Below are positions 40,534 to 52,396 of a stretch of DNA of 64,000 nt, piece by piece (positions within the stretch are counted from its first letter, which is position 1; each line of letters opens with the position of its first letter). This DNA is from Laccaria trichodermophora. Lineage: Eukaryota > Basidiomycota > Agaricomycetes > Agaricales > Hydnangiaceae. The stretch lies in NCBI GenBank assembly GCA_018417955.1, contig JACTVC010000002.1, forward strand, positions 3,348,001-3,412,000, in the 5' to 3' direction. Made by a program: the position numbers and the translations under genes. The notes below the pieces were generated by a model. It was not told the DNA's origin. It worked only from the letters and a program-made list of their open reading frames with translations, and did not search any database.

Positions 40534-40852
40534 TGTGATATAGGATTGGAAGGGAATGCCCAGAGGCCATAGTCAAACAGTGGTATATAGCTAGATTTGG
40601 ATATCTTACATAATATATTGATCTTTTGTCTTGAACCACCACCTTGTCAGCAGTCTTGCCATCCTCTTGCACTACATGTAGTGCTTTGTATAACTGTACT
40701 TCCTACAGTATGCATAATCATGTTGGGCCAGCTGAGTATCTTGTAACTGCTCATTGCTCACTCATGGGTGTTGATCCCAGATCCACCCATTCTTGCCTCC
40801 TCCTTCCCTCTTGGCTTCAGCTATGCAAGAAGTTCAGAGTGAACGCTTCACA
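40534..40852 (+). repeat. 3' LTR of non-autonomous element
   Basis: 319 bp, preceded by CATTGGGGGGCTT and followed by TSD TTTGC. Confidence 0.95.
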
Positions 40853-41127
40853 TTTGCCCTTGTGCTCACAACTCCTCAGCACCTGATTCTGCTTCATTTT
40901 CTGGTTCTGGACTCATTTGGATACCTCCACACACCCTGAAGATGCTCCCCAAAACTGCCTATGAACTAGTTAAGCACTCTTGAAGGTATGTTACATTCTA
41001 TTTTTGTCTTTTTTGCATTCATACTCACCAACTGCCCAGGACCTTCTCATGGCTCATTTTGCATGGCCCTGGGCTCATTAGGATACCCACACACTCCCTA
41101 AAAATATGCCACCAAAGTTGTCATGAC

Positions 41128-41453
41128 CTCAATCATTATATCTTTAATGTAGGGGAGTATAGTTACACAAATGTGAAAATGGAGGCAATATATTCATATG
41201 TTAGAGTCTGACAGCCAAGTAGAGCAATACATTAGCTACCACCTACATCAATGACAACATGGATAGGACTAAAAGCAAGTGATAACTAAGAAATAGTAGA
41301 GTAGACTGGCAAAGTTGTCAATGCTGAGCAGGCAGCTGATCATGGGAAGAAATCACTTTCGTGGGAGAAAGTCAAATTTCAGTGTTACCACACTGAAAAA
41401 AGTCTCAAGATCCTGGGGAATAAACAAGTCTCTTCGTAAACTCAGAGGACTTG
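41128..41453 (-). repeat. End-1 terminus, right-hand inverted copy
   Basis: Collinear complement of 3456-3790 (GGGAAGAAATCACTTTCGTG, GGGAATAAACAAGTCTCTTC, AAACTCAGAGGACTTG), ending at 41453 followed by TA. Homology continues inward into the satellite, as on the left. Confidence 0.88.
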
Positions 41454-42563
41454 TAACTTAGGCAAATTTTTCATTCATTCATTCACCTTTCATCACTGCA
41501 GGAATCTTTTCCCTTAAACAGAAAAGCAGCCATAAAATCAGAAGAAATGGCAAGAAAAATGGCAAAAAATATGCAAAAAATCAGAATATTGCTTAGTAAG
41601 GTGGGGAGGCTGTGTTCAGGGTTCAGGGTCAATATCTAAATATAGAAACCACCTAAAAGTTGCCAGAAAATCAGAAAAAAATACCCAAAAATTAAGAGCC
41701 ATCTTCTCTGTCACCATGGTGTTGAAGGGGCTGTGTTCAGAGTTCAGGGTCCATATCTAAATATAGAACAAAGAAAGAAAAATGGCTGGCAAATCAGAAA
41801 AAAATGAGTAAAAATAAAAATCATACTTTTTCGTTGCTATGATGTATGAGGGGCTGTGTCCAGTGTTCAGGGTCCATATCCAAATATGGAAAATGAAGAT
41901 GACTATGTAAAAATATTATCATATTATGCAATGGGACTATATATATCATCAGACCAGCCATCTTGCTCTTTGAGATATTGGTCAAAAATGCATGACAATT
42001 TCCAAAAAGTGTCCAATTTTTTCAGTATTTTGGGTTTTTCTCAATGAGGAATGGTCTGCATGACATTATTTGTATATATTTGTAAAGGTAAGGACAGGGG
42101 CTACAATTCTTGTTAGTGGAGGTAAGTGAGAGGCTGTGTTTCTGATACTGTGGGAATTTTAACCCAAAAAGGAAATTCATCACAGATATATAGAGCATGC
42201 TATTATAGGTTACAAAATATAGCTAACCATATTCTTTCTTGAGATATATGCAACCAGGACTGTGGGAATATTTTACCATAAATATAAAAATAATTATAAA
42301 ATTGGGAAAAATTGCTATAAAATCAAAAAAAAAAAAGAGGAAAAATAAGAATAGTACACATTGTTGCTATGATATTGATGGCTAGGCTCAGGGTCTATTT
42401 GCAAAGATAGAACAAAACTCAAAAAATTATAAAGTGATTACATGTCATTGCAGCTGATGGGATGTCAGGATGGTGGTCACATGACCAATTTCCTAAAATT
42501 AAATTTAGAGTCCACAGGAAGGACTCATACATGCCATGCACAGCACTGGCCCACACCCACAAG

Positions 42564-42875
42564 TAGGATTGGAAGGGAATGCCCAGAGGCCATAGTCAAA
42601 CAGTGGTATATAGCTAGATTTGGATATCTTACATAATATATTGATCTTTTGTCTTGAACCACCACCTTGTCAGCAGTCTTGCCATCCTCTTGCACTACAT
42701 GTAGTGCTTTGTATAACTGTACTTCCTACAGTATGCATAATTATGTTGGGCCAGCTGAGTATCTTGTAACTGCTCATTGCTCACTCATGGGTGTTGATCC
42801 CAGATCCACCCATTCTTGCCTCCTCCTTCCCTCTTGGCTTCAGCTATGTGAGAAGTTCAGAGTGAATGCTTCACA
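42564..42875 (+). repeat. Truncated solo LTR of the non-autonomous family
   Basis: 312 bp matching 36988-37299 with a few substitutions (AATTATG for AATCATG, CTATGTGAGAAG, GAATGCTTCACA). The first ~7 bp are missing at the junction with the foldback arm and no TSD is seen. Confidence 0.85.
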
Positions 42876-44055
42876 GTTCCCATACTGTATCATATATAGG
42901 ATGCACTGGCTGAGAATATAACTTCTCAGTTATTCTGCCTTTTGGCTTAGGTGGTTCTTTGTGCATTCTAGGGACTGCTTACAGCTCACAGCTCACCTGT
43001 TACAATTACCCAGTTCTCACTGGTTGTGGACTAACCAGGTTGGATGCAGCTAAGGTTTTACCCCTGGTTCTCCTGGTGTGCCAGAGAGGATGTACATGGT
43101 CCACTAATCTATTACAGTGCATAGTACACCCAAAACTGTAGTTCAGCCTTATAGAGGCCAGAATAAATTCCAAAAATATTTGAGTGCAGACTGTAGCATT
43201 GTGAGTACATGATGCCAAGTTTTTGAGGCAAGTGTGAAAGTCAACCTATTCTAGGTTGAACTTCATGCCATTTTCCTGACCATATTGTAAGGCTGATTAT
43301 CAACCTTACACTGGTTGAATTCTTACATTGGTGATCAACCTAAAAAACAGGTTGAATTTTTTCAGTCTAAATTTTGCCTGACCTTTGTTAAAAGGTGAAA
43401 TTCAACCTAACATTTGTTGAGAAACAACCAAAGACACCTTCACAGTGAAAGTTTAGATCCACTCAGCCCAAAATCATGTTTGTCACACTCAGCAGACAAA
43501 AAATCAAAAATCATTGAACTGTAAGTGAAGTTCTTCATATTTCTGCTCAATTTTTTGTATCTGAAGTCATCTCCTTTACTAATATATGCCTGTAGATTTT
43601 TAGAACGCCTAATGCAAAGGATCAGTTTGGATCTTAGTAAACATTTGTGTATCATGCCTGGTTATATGACCAGGTTACATTATGTGAGCACTGGCAACCC
43701 TCCCTATTGGCATGCACTGTCACCTCCATCATGCGGCTGGTAACCTCTCTCCAGCAGTCTGTATTCACAGAGTCGTCAATAGCATAGATAGTGTCACACC
43801 AATAAATCTGTTTTTTCTGCTCTCTCCCTGTTCCCCTCTGATCCCTCTCCTCTTGGGATCACTGGTCTGCTCTCACCCTCAGGCATCCCTGAGCTCCCAA
43901 CTGGGTTGTCTGGACCTCAGCCCCCCTCTCCATTCAGTCCCTGTGGCAACCCCCTCATCTGTTCAAGCAAGGTGATCCTGATTAAGGAAATTGCGCATCC
44001 CAAACAGTGCATAAAAAAGGTATTCTGTGATCAAGGAAACCTCCCTAGATGTACA
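42876..44055. other. Unassigned loop of the foldback
   Basis: No gene recognised. 43220-43440 carries a cluster of short inverted motifs TCAACCT / AGGTTGAA (at least six). 43700-43990 is unusually C-rich with a single AATAAA (about 43800) and may be an LTR or gene-end remnant. Confidence 0.4.
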
Positions 44056-45151
44056 ACTTGTGGGTGTGGGCCAGTGCTGTGCATGGCATGTATGAGTCCT
44101 TTCTGTGAACTCTAAATTTGATTTTAGGAAATTGGTCATGTGACCACCCTCCTGACATCCCATCAGCTGCAATGACATGTAATCACTTTATGATTTTCTG
44201 AGTTTTGTTCTATATTTGCAAATAGACCCTGAGCCTAGCCATCAATATTATAGCAACAATGTGTACTATTCTTATTTTACCTTTTTTTTTTTTGAATTTT
44301 TCCCAATTTTATAACTATTTTTCTGTTTATGGTAAAATATTCCCACAGTCCTGTTTGCATATATCTTAAGAAAGAAGATGGTTAGCTATATTTTGTGGCC
44401 TATAATAACATACTCTATATAACTGTGATAAATTTCCTTTTTGGGTTAAAATTCCCATGGTATCAGAAACACAGCCTCTCACTTATCTCCATTAACAAAA
44501 ATTGTAGCACCTTTCCTTACCTTTACAAATATATACAAATAATGTCATGCAGACCATTCCTCATTGAGAAAACACAAAATACTGAAAAAATTGGACACTT
44601 TTTGGAAATTGTCATGCATTTTTGACCAATATCTCAAAGAGTAAGATGGCTGGTTTGATGATATATATAGTCACATTGCATAATATGATAATATTTTTAC
44701 ATAGTCACCTTAATTTTCCATATTTGGATATGGACCCTGAACACTGGACACAGCCTCTCATACATCATGGCAACAAAAATGTATCATTTTTATTTTTACT
44801 CATTCTTTTCTGATTTGCTAGCCATTTTTCTTCCTTTGTTCTATATTTAGATATGGACCCTGAACCCTGAACACAGCCCCTTCAACACCATGGCGACAGA
44901 GAAGATGGCTCTTAATTTTTGGGTATTTTTTTCTGATTTTCTGGCAACTTTTAGCTGGTTTCTATTTAGATATTGACCCTGAACCCTGAACACAGCCTCC
45001 TCAACTTAATTAGCAATATTCTAATTTTTTAAATATTTTTTGCTGATTTCTTTTGCTATTTTTCCTGATTTTATGGATGCTTTTCTGTTTGAGGGAAAAG
45101 GTTCCTGCAGTGATGAAAGGTAAATCAATGAATGAATGAAAATTTTGCCTA

Positions 45152-46296
45152 AGTCCTCAGTTGATAAAGAATGAGTCTTACTCATAAACTCATAAGGATT
45201 CATAAAATAAACTACATTTAAAGAGTAAAAGACAAAGTTTTGGAAGCCACGTCTATTGCAACATTCATTAGAAATCAGATAATGCACAGCTAAAATATAA
45301 ATGAAGTTCTTTGCTGGAATTTGGTCTAAACTACTGGCTGCAAAATAACTGTTGCCATTTTTCCAGGAGGACTCATTGAAAAATGCAGTTCTTGAGCCTC
45401 TATCTTAATAAATTCTCCTGTGCTTCCAAAAGCATACTTTGAAGAGGTGATAGAATTAAATTCAATCATTTCAATTCAGTGAGTGAAGGAGCACACTCCA
45501 TGCAACACTTCAACACAGGTTGCAAAAATATTGATAGTGGCCTTGAGAGCCACTCCTTCCATATCTGGCTAAACATGCTAGAGGGACAATGTAGATATAT
45601 GTGGACTAATATAAAACAATGCTGGTATATGAGGGACATGGCAATATGTGCCAAGATTTTAGATATGCAGACTGGTAATGTTACCAGAGTGTAACATTTG
45701 TCTATGATATATCTTGTATACATCACTCATTTTGATGATGGACCAAAATGCTGGGCTTGTCAGACTCAGTTGTTGGACTAAGTATGACTCTCAGCAATAT
45801 GAATATCAACTTTTCTTTGTGCAGATAAACATCCTAGAAACCCTGTGTCACACAATCACTGTGGGCAGCACTTGCACTCAGATGCAGTGCTTAGTCACTG
45901 ATTTTGACTTTTTGGCACTCATGTGTGGTGTCCATCCTTGGGTGCTTTTCTCTACACTCAAACAGAGTGTGCACTCTTAGACACTTGACTTGAGTGCTTT
46001 CTCCAATTTCAATCTTAGCTTCAATAAGAGATGCCCACCTGAAGAAATGTCCTGAATTTGAGTATCAGAGGCTTTCTGTCACTTAGTTGGTGACTTTTTC
46101 ATGCTCATTTGATTGAGTGTCATAGCCAGACCATCAATCAAATTTGGACAACCCTTGACAGGTGCTTAGGAGACAATATGTATGTTGATAAAGCTGAACT
46201 TCCTAGGGCAAGGCTCATAACATGCAGCATTGAGAAAACATGTTATGAGTCCTTATGAGTTTATGAGTAAGACTCATTCTTTATCAACTGAGGACT
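45152..46296. mobile_element. MITE with TA target sites, 1145 bp
   Basis: ~52-bp terminal inverted repeats AGTCCTCAGTTGATAAAGAA...ACTCATAAACTCATAAGGA at both ends, flanked by TA (45150-45151, 46297-46298). The termini resemble end 1 (GAGTCCTCTGAG), so it may belong to the same transposon family. The interior is AT-rich without a recognisable protein. Confidence 0.85.
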
Positions 46297-46298
46297 TA

Positions 46299-47667
46299 TC
46301 ACTAAAGTCAAGTGATCTGCCATGCTATGTTCACAATGGATTGAGTGGGTACGGAAAACCAAGAGACAATCATTTAATGACAAAAACATGCATGCAATGC
46401 CATCCTCTGGGTTCTAGAATGAGCAGGTAGGCAAGGTGGCCAGGTTGGCTGAATGTTCCTAGTGCGACATGTCTTTTTATGTATATTTTGTATGCAGTCT
46501 GTCAGAGTTTGAAATTCATCTTGTCCTTATGCCACAACCACCTATGACCACTCTGGTGTCATTTTGTCTCTCTGCCACTTTCCAACTGTTGTCTGACATT
46601 TGGAAGTGTTATCTACAGAGGCTAGTTGTGATTTTATGGCTTCTGATGCATGCTCAGAGGTGCCTGCACTCATTCAAGGGTTTCCACAGACTCCCAAGAT
46701 CGAGGATCAATGTGTGCTGAGTCCTTATATGTGTGGTATGACTTCTTTCATCCCACACCAAGTGTATATCCTCAATAGATTTGCATATATTGTTCTCAGG
46801 AGCTATGTATGAAATATGTCAGACTTAGCATGTTGGTAAGTCACCCTTCACACACTATTTCATGTTTTTTTGTAACATGAACCATGTCCTTAGGTGAACT
46901 TTTCACATAATTTGGCACTTAGAATGTGAGTGGGGGAGAAATGGCTAGAACTTGAGAGGGTGATAAGGTATGTTGATGCTAAATGCAGCCTCTTGTGCAT
47001 CTTCAAGATGAAGACTTACAAAAACAAGGGTATATAGACATGGGCAATGACTTGAAAGAACCATCAGACATATGTTCAAACAATGGGCTCAGAGAATTTT
47101 GTTGGCAAATCCACTTGCTTCCATGGACCAACAGCCTCACAATGATGCTGTTCAATCACCACTTGGGCCCAACAAGAGGATGATTAGGTGTGTTGATGGT
47201 TCTCACATGTTTTGAACAATGGGGCTGATGTACTCCTTTGTTTTCAGTTACATACTTGGATTGACAATGTCTAGTGACATTCTTTGTCCTCCCTAATTTG
47301 CATCAATGTCAGAGCTGATCCGTCCACAAGGAAATCCCCTCTGCTGACATTGATGACTTCAGTGACACCACGCATCACCCACTCTACCCCATACTGAGCA
47401 CATCTTCTGAATTTTTGCATGTATCTAACCTCAATCATTTTATGGGTGGTCAGTAAGTAATTGTGCTAAGGCTCTCACACATGCTCTAACATGTTTTAGC
47501 ACTCTAGTGTGTTGCCAAAGGTACATCTTTGGCCCTTTCTCGAGAACAACATAAATATCTTGTCTGCCAACGAAGGGAGGTTCATGTGGTGAGTGAAATT
47601 TCAAGCCACTGCTATAATCTAGTAGGTAGGGGAATGTAGTGATATTGTAAATATATGCTTTTATGCC
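46299..47667. other. Unassigned AT-rich DNA
   Basis: No gene, RNA or repeat structure recognised. ORFs are all under 90 codons with no family resemblance. Confidence 0.5.
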
Positions 47668-47672
47668 TTATT

Positions 47673-48343
47673 TGTTACAGACTCTTTTTCAATAATAAAC
47701 ATGCACAGACAATTACATATTCTTAAGACATATCTAGACCATACTGGACGGTTCTAGATATGCATCCCAGTCAGATTTCTTTTATATGATTCATACTTAC
47801 TTAGATAGATTCATATGACTCTTTCATAGTCATACGATTCGTATAGACTTACAAGGACTTAGTATGATTCATATGACTCTACACAAGTCATATGAACTCA
47901 TGCTTCTGACTTGTACCTGACTTGTATTTGACTCATACCCTTAGTATATAAGTAGGGTACTTTCATTTGTATTCGGTAGCTTGAACCTAAGCAATACAAG
48001 CTTAGTTCAACCCAATGTCAGACCCTCAGATCTTAGTTGCCCTTGAACTCTATAGTCTTTTGACTTAGAGTCTCTATTGAAACCCTGAACCGATAAGTCT
48101 TCAACGTCGAAGACTTAAGAATTAGAACGTCATCAGCATACAACATAAGAACAGACACTGAATCTCTATACAACGGTCCTTTGGGCATAGAGCATTGCAG
48201 AACCCTATACTGTTGTTATTAAGGGCATAACAAAGTGATAGCGAAAGACTACGTCATCTCATAGAATTAAGGGAACATAGCAGACAGATTAACGAACGAA
48301 CTCAAAGCTTAATAACAGCCCGTTACGCTTAACAACCATAACA
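47673..48343 (+). mobile_element. Solo LTR, copia-like, 671 bp
   Basis: Termini TGTTAC...CATAACA, flanked by 5-bp direct repeats TTATT (47668-47672, 48344-48348). A promoter-like AGTATATAAGTAGGGTAC at 47940-47957 and the repeated CATATGACTC upstream region are typical of basidiomycete copia LTRs. The class is inferred from the termini and style. Confidence 0.8.
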
Positions 48344-48348
48344 TTATT

Positions 48349-48841
48349 TGTGTGATTCTGGTGGTGGTAATTAGTGACCAGGACAGCACTCAATATAAGT
48401 GCTTTTCACTGTATCCAAGTGCTTTGACAGTGATTCCATGGTGCAGTTTGGGGCTGATCAGTGTTTGAAACACCATAGATGAGTGATTTAAAATTAGTGC
48501 AACACTTGAAATGGGTGTGACAAACACTTCAGCCAAGTGACTACGCACTTGTATCGAGCGTATCAAAGCACTTGAGTGGGGTGCAATCATTTCCCACAGT
48601 GAATATTGATCAAACTCGCTGAAAACACAGGATACAATACCCTGGTTGTATAGCCAACAAAGGAAAGTTGAAAGACCAGCGGCGCCAAAACCGGAAAGCC
48701 GGCGCAACGAGTGATTGGTACCACTTGAGTTTGTGGGGTGACACGTGTGGACGGAACCAGGGAGTTGGCACGAACCTTGAAGCTCAGTTCGGAGGAAGCC
48801 TATTGCCAACGACGTCGCAAACTAAGGCCCAATATTACAAA
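48349..48841 (+). promoter_or_regulatory. Upstream region of the velvet gene
   Basis: No gene. Contains several AGTGCTT / AAGCACT motifs in both orientations (48400-48570). Marks the change from repeat-rich to gene-dense DNA. Confidence 0.35.
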
Positions 48842-48910
48842 ATGCATACTTATCTCCACCACAACACAGACGATCCAAGCGACACCCCAATCTTCACAGG
48901 GACCAGCGCG

Positions 48911-51900
48911 ATGACTGAACATTATGCCTATGACAGAGACCGACTGTAAGTTCATTTCCTTGTTCCGAGTCCTTGGTTGTGGTTCCCGTCGTGCTGTCTC
49001 CGCTTCTTATTCCAATGATCATAACAACCAGCTCTCCTTTTCTCCTTTTTCTCTCCGATGCATATCACCTTTTCTCAATTTCACAAATGCTCCCTCCACT
49101 ACAACCCTCAATTTAGGATATACGAGCTCGTCGTTCGCCAGGAACCCAAGCAGGCCAGGATGTGTGGTGTCGGCGGCAAAGGTGGGCATGTCTTCGCTAC
49201 ATAGACTAAAATTCCTGGTGGCTAATGGCCCTATAGCAGACAGACGTCCTATCGACCCTCCACCTATAGTTCAGCTCCGCGTCATCGATCCTTCCGCACC
49301 ATCTCAGGCCGCCAATGCTAGTGCCACGCCCAGCCAGCGCCGTAGAAACAGCAGTGCGACTACGCCTCCAGGATCCCCCTCTCCGAGTGCCAGTTCACGA
49401 CACCTCCCAGAGGCCCAGGACTCTGATGCTGGCTATGGACAATCCTTTCTTCAAAATCCATACTATTTCATGTTTGCCAGCCTTGCAAAACCGGATGACG
49501 ATGCGGAGTTACACTGGCTGAAGGTGAAAAATCTCTCTTTTTCAGTATATTTCTTTCCAAGATCCATTATTTTCTTCTCTTTTCTCCTCCGTTTCTTGTA
49601 CGAGTATGACACTTATTCTGATAGGATGGTCGGACGCGGTGTACGACAGGATCAGTGGTTTCATCACTCTACCACCTCAAAGACCCTCAACATAATAATG
49701 AAGGTTGTTCTTTCCCCATTCAATTTACCCGCCGCAACAGTTGACTTGTTTCTTATCTCATCAGATGCAGGCTTTTTTGTTTTTCCTGATCTGAGCGTAC
49801 GCACCGAAGGCAGCTATCGCCTCAAATTAAGTTTATTCGAGGTTGTTGGGTGAGTGCCATTTTTCTGTTGTCCCATTCACCTCGAAGCATATGAATTACG
49901 AGGGTACGCGAGGAATGGATGCTCTTCCATAGCCCAAGCCGCAGTTAGTCAAATGACCATCACACTGGAATGCAGGAATCTGCATTCCACCTTATGTTTG
50001 ATGGGGTTTGCTTCTTTGACGACATTCACTTTCGACATACCACTCTCATTTGTCGGCAATTTGTCGGCAATTTGATAGATCAACTCTATTTCTTGTGTCC
50101 TCCAAGTCTTTCTCACAACGACTAATCATCACCTATTACCAGCAACAATGTTCGGCACTGTAAATCGATATACTCAGCGCCTTTTTATGTCTATACGGCA
50201 AAAAAGTTCCCTGGGATGGAAGGTATGCAATATTCTCGTCATTGGATGTCCTGGCTCCTTCATGACAATAAAAAATGCCTACTTGCAGAGTCCACGCCCC
50301 TCTCATGCTCTCTAGCAGACCAAGGAATCAAAATTCGCATTCGCAAAGACATCCGAGTTCGCAAACGCCCTGTTCACGCATTGGAACACCCTCTGCCAAT
50401 GCCGCTTGATGATTCTTGCAATGAAAATGGCGACGACCACCATCAACATCACTCGAGACGCCGTAATTCAAAACGAAGCAGGACAGACGATGGGCTTGAT
50501 ATATCAGAGGGAAGCAATACGGGTTCTGCACCTACCACGGTGCCTACACCGCAGCAGCAGGGGCCGTGGCCACCTGTCGCTCCTCTCGACCCTTCTTTGG
50601 GCGCAACCATCCCACCACCTCCTGGTGCAACAGTTATTCCGCCTCCACCGCCACTAGGGCAGGAGCAAACTCAAGGTGGCGTCGCGATGGGTGTGAATAT
50701 AACGCCTGGCGTGGTCCTTGGAGGGCCATCCGTTTATGATGGTCGTGGCGGAGGAGGAGGATACCATCCATGCGATCAAAATCTCCCTCCTTCGGCTTCG
50801 TCGAGCCAAAATCAACCTCACACCCAATATCGCGATCCAAATCAAATACAGCTTGCACCCCCTCAGCAACCATACGCCCCACAACAACCGCAGCAGCAAC
50901 AGCAACATCCACCTCAACATGTTCCTCCCGCACCTCCTCACATCCCACCTCCCCCACATGGACACATACCCCATCATTCTACTGCCCATCCGCCACTTCC
51001 ACTACACCAAAGCTACGCCCCCTACCCCCAAACTTGGGGAGCTCCCCCTCCCCAACCACAACCTGTATACGACTATTATCACCATCAGCAACATGCGCCT
51101 CCCGTCCCCCAACATCACCCACATCCCCATTATCCCACCTACCCGCCCCAGCCATCGCACGTTCAGCCTCCTCCGCGATATGATTATTCAGGGCAGATAT
51201 ACGCTCAGCAGCTGCCTCCCCATCCTCAAGCACAATATGGGTACTACGAGCAGCCCCATCACCATCACCAGCAGATCCCACCACAACATCAACAAGTCTC
51301 CCCTCCGCAACAGCCTCCACATGCGCAGCAACCTCAATACATTTCTGCAACCGTAGCGGCGGCCCCTGCTCCCACGACTGGAACCGCTACTGCGTCACCA
51401 AGCGTCATCCCCCCTCCTCCACATTCAAGCACACCAGGCTATGATTATTCATCGCCTTATCGACCCACCGAATCCCCTCAACCAGGTAGGGCGTATCATC
51501 CTCCCCCCCACCACATACAAGCCCCCCCACCTCAGACGCCATATTCCACTTACCATTTTCCACAACAGCACCACCACCATCAGCCGCCTCCACTACCCCA
51601 CCACATAGCGCAGAGGTATGGACATCCACCCCCACCGCCATATTCCTACGGAGGATATGGCAATCAAGCACCGGAGTGGGGAACACCAGCACAAAACGGA
51701 TTTCCACCAGGATGGGGCGACGGGTACACGCAACCGCAACCTCAGTTGATGCATCAACAGGCAGCATTACCATCGTCATCCTCTGTCCTCGTTGGCGCGG
51801 TGAGTAGTCCTGGGGATAGGATTCAGCTTGCCCCTCTCAGAGCTGGTGCTGGTTCGGGGCCGTCCGGGACAGGAAATGGGGAGAGTCCAGTGCCCATCAT

Positions 51901-52129
51901 ACCGCTCTCTCTGCCGCCGTCTGCGTCCCCCTCGTCTGGGTCTTCAAATGGAAACCACCAGCATCAGACGAATGCGTACCCAATCATGGGCAGTAGTCAA
52001 AGCGGATACCCGTCATCAAGGGAGAGAGAGCGCGACCACGACAGAGATGTGGGCAAGGATAAGGAGGGTGAAAGGAAGAAGACTAATCCATTAAGTATCG
52101 GAAGTATCATTTCGGATGATGGAAGGTGA
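48911..52129 (+). CDS. Velvet-domain transcriptional regulator (VosA/VelB type)
   Basis: Seven exons join in frame: 48911-48945, 49117-49181, 49237-49523, 49625-49703, 49765-49849, 50143-50222, 50289-52129 (823 codons). All introns are GT-AG. The velvet domain covers about residues 12-235: YELVVRQEPKQARMCGVGG, RPIDPPPIVQLRVIDP, then a Ser/Pro-rich insert of ~50 residues, NPYYFMFASL, GSVVSSLYHLKD, FFVFPDLSVRTEGSYRLKLS, SAPFYVYTAKKFPGMEE and DQGIKIRIRKD. The last ~590 residues are a Pro/Gln/His-rich disordered tail. Velvet proteins bind DNA with an NF-kB-like fold and form dimers that control development, spore formation and secondary metabolism. In-frame upstream ATGs at 48842 and earlier are possible starts. 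Assignment to VosA rather than VelB is not settled. Confidence 0.92.
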
Positions 52130-52396
52130 AAAGCGCTACCTCATCTCCTTTATTCTTGTCTGTTTCGTATGCGTCTTTCGCTATCATCCTATTTCTTGCA
52201 CATGATTCTCCATTTTACGTATTTGACTTCACAAACATCATCACACCTGAAATCCGAATTGCATAAATTGTCACTTGTAATAATTATGAGGCCTATGCTC
52301 CAGTCGAGATACATACTCTGTACTTGTCAATGTCCATCATGTATTCCTCTTGCTAGGAGCTTTCCGTAACATTGTTTCCAACATGCACATCTATGT

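Larger units (their letters stand above)
36981..40852 (+). mobile_element. Non-autonomous LTR retrotransposon (LARD-like), 3872 bp
   Basis: 319-bp LTRs at 36981-37299 and 40534-40852 (TGTGATATAGG...CGCTTCACA) with TSD TTTGC (36976-36980, 40853-40857). The PBS is TGGTGGGGGCACCGCGG at 37301-37318 and the polypurine region is at 40521-40533. No gag, protease, RT or integrase. The interior holds a 321-bp triplication and about ten CGCG hairpin motifs. The LTRs look identical or nearly so, implying recent movement that must have used enzymes in trans. Confidence 0.93.
36665..41127 (-). repeat. 160-bp satellite (reverse), split by an LTR element
   Basis: 36665-36980 and 40853-41127 are satellite monomers in reverse orientation (CTCACAACTCCCCAGGACCT, ACTCCTCAGCACC). 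They were one stretch before the 36981-40852 element inserted at TTTGC in the conserved CTTTTGCCC of a monomer. Confidence 0.85.
41458..45152. mobile_element. 3.7-kb foldback with ~1.1-kb inverted arms
   Basis: Left arm 41458-42563 and right arm 44056-45152 are inverted copies (TTAGGCAAATTTT and AAAATTTTGCCTAA at the ends; CATTCATTCATTC; GACTGTGGGAATATTTTACC). The arms contain GGTCCATATCTAAATATAGA repeats. The loop (42564-44055) holds an LTR fragment and unassigned sequence. No transposase. Confidence 0.85.

Noticed and set aside
43700..43990. Possible copia-type LTR remnant
   Set aside because: A C-rich stretch with one AATAAA but no TG/CA ends, PBS or duplications; support too weak.
50634..51779. 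Long ORFs in alternative frames under the velvet C-terminal tail
   Set aside because: Shadows of a low-complexity Pro/Gln/His-coding region.
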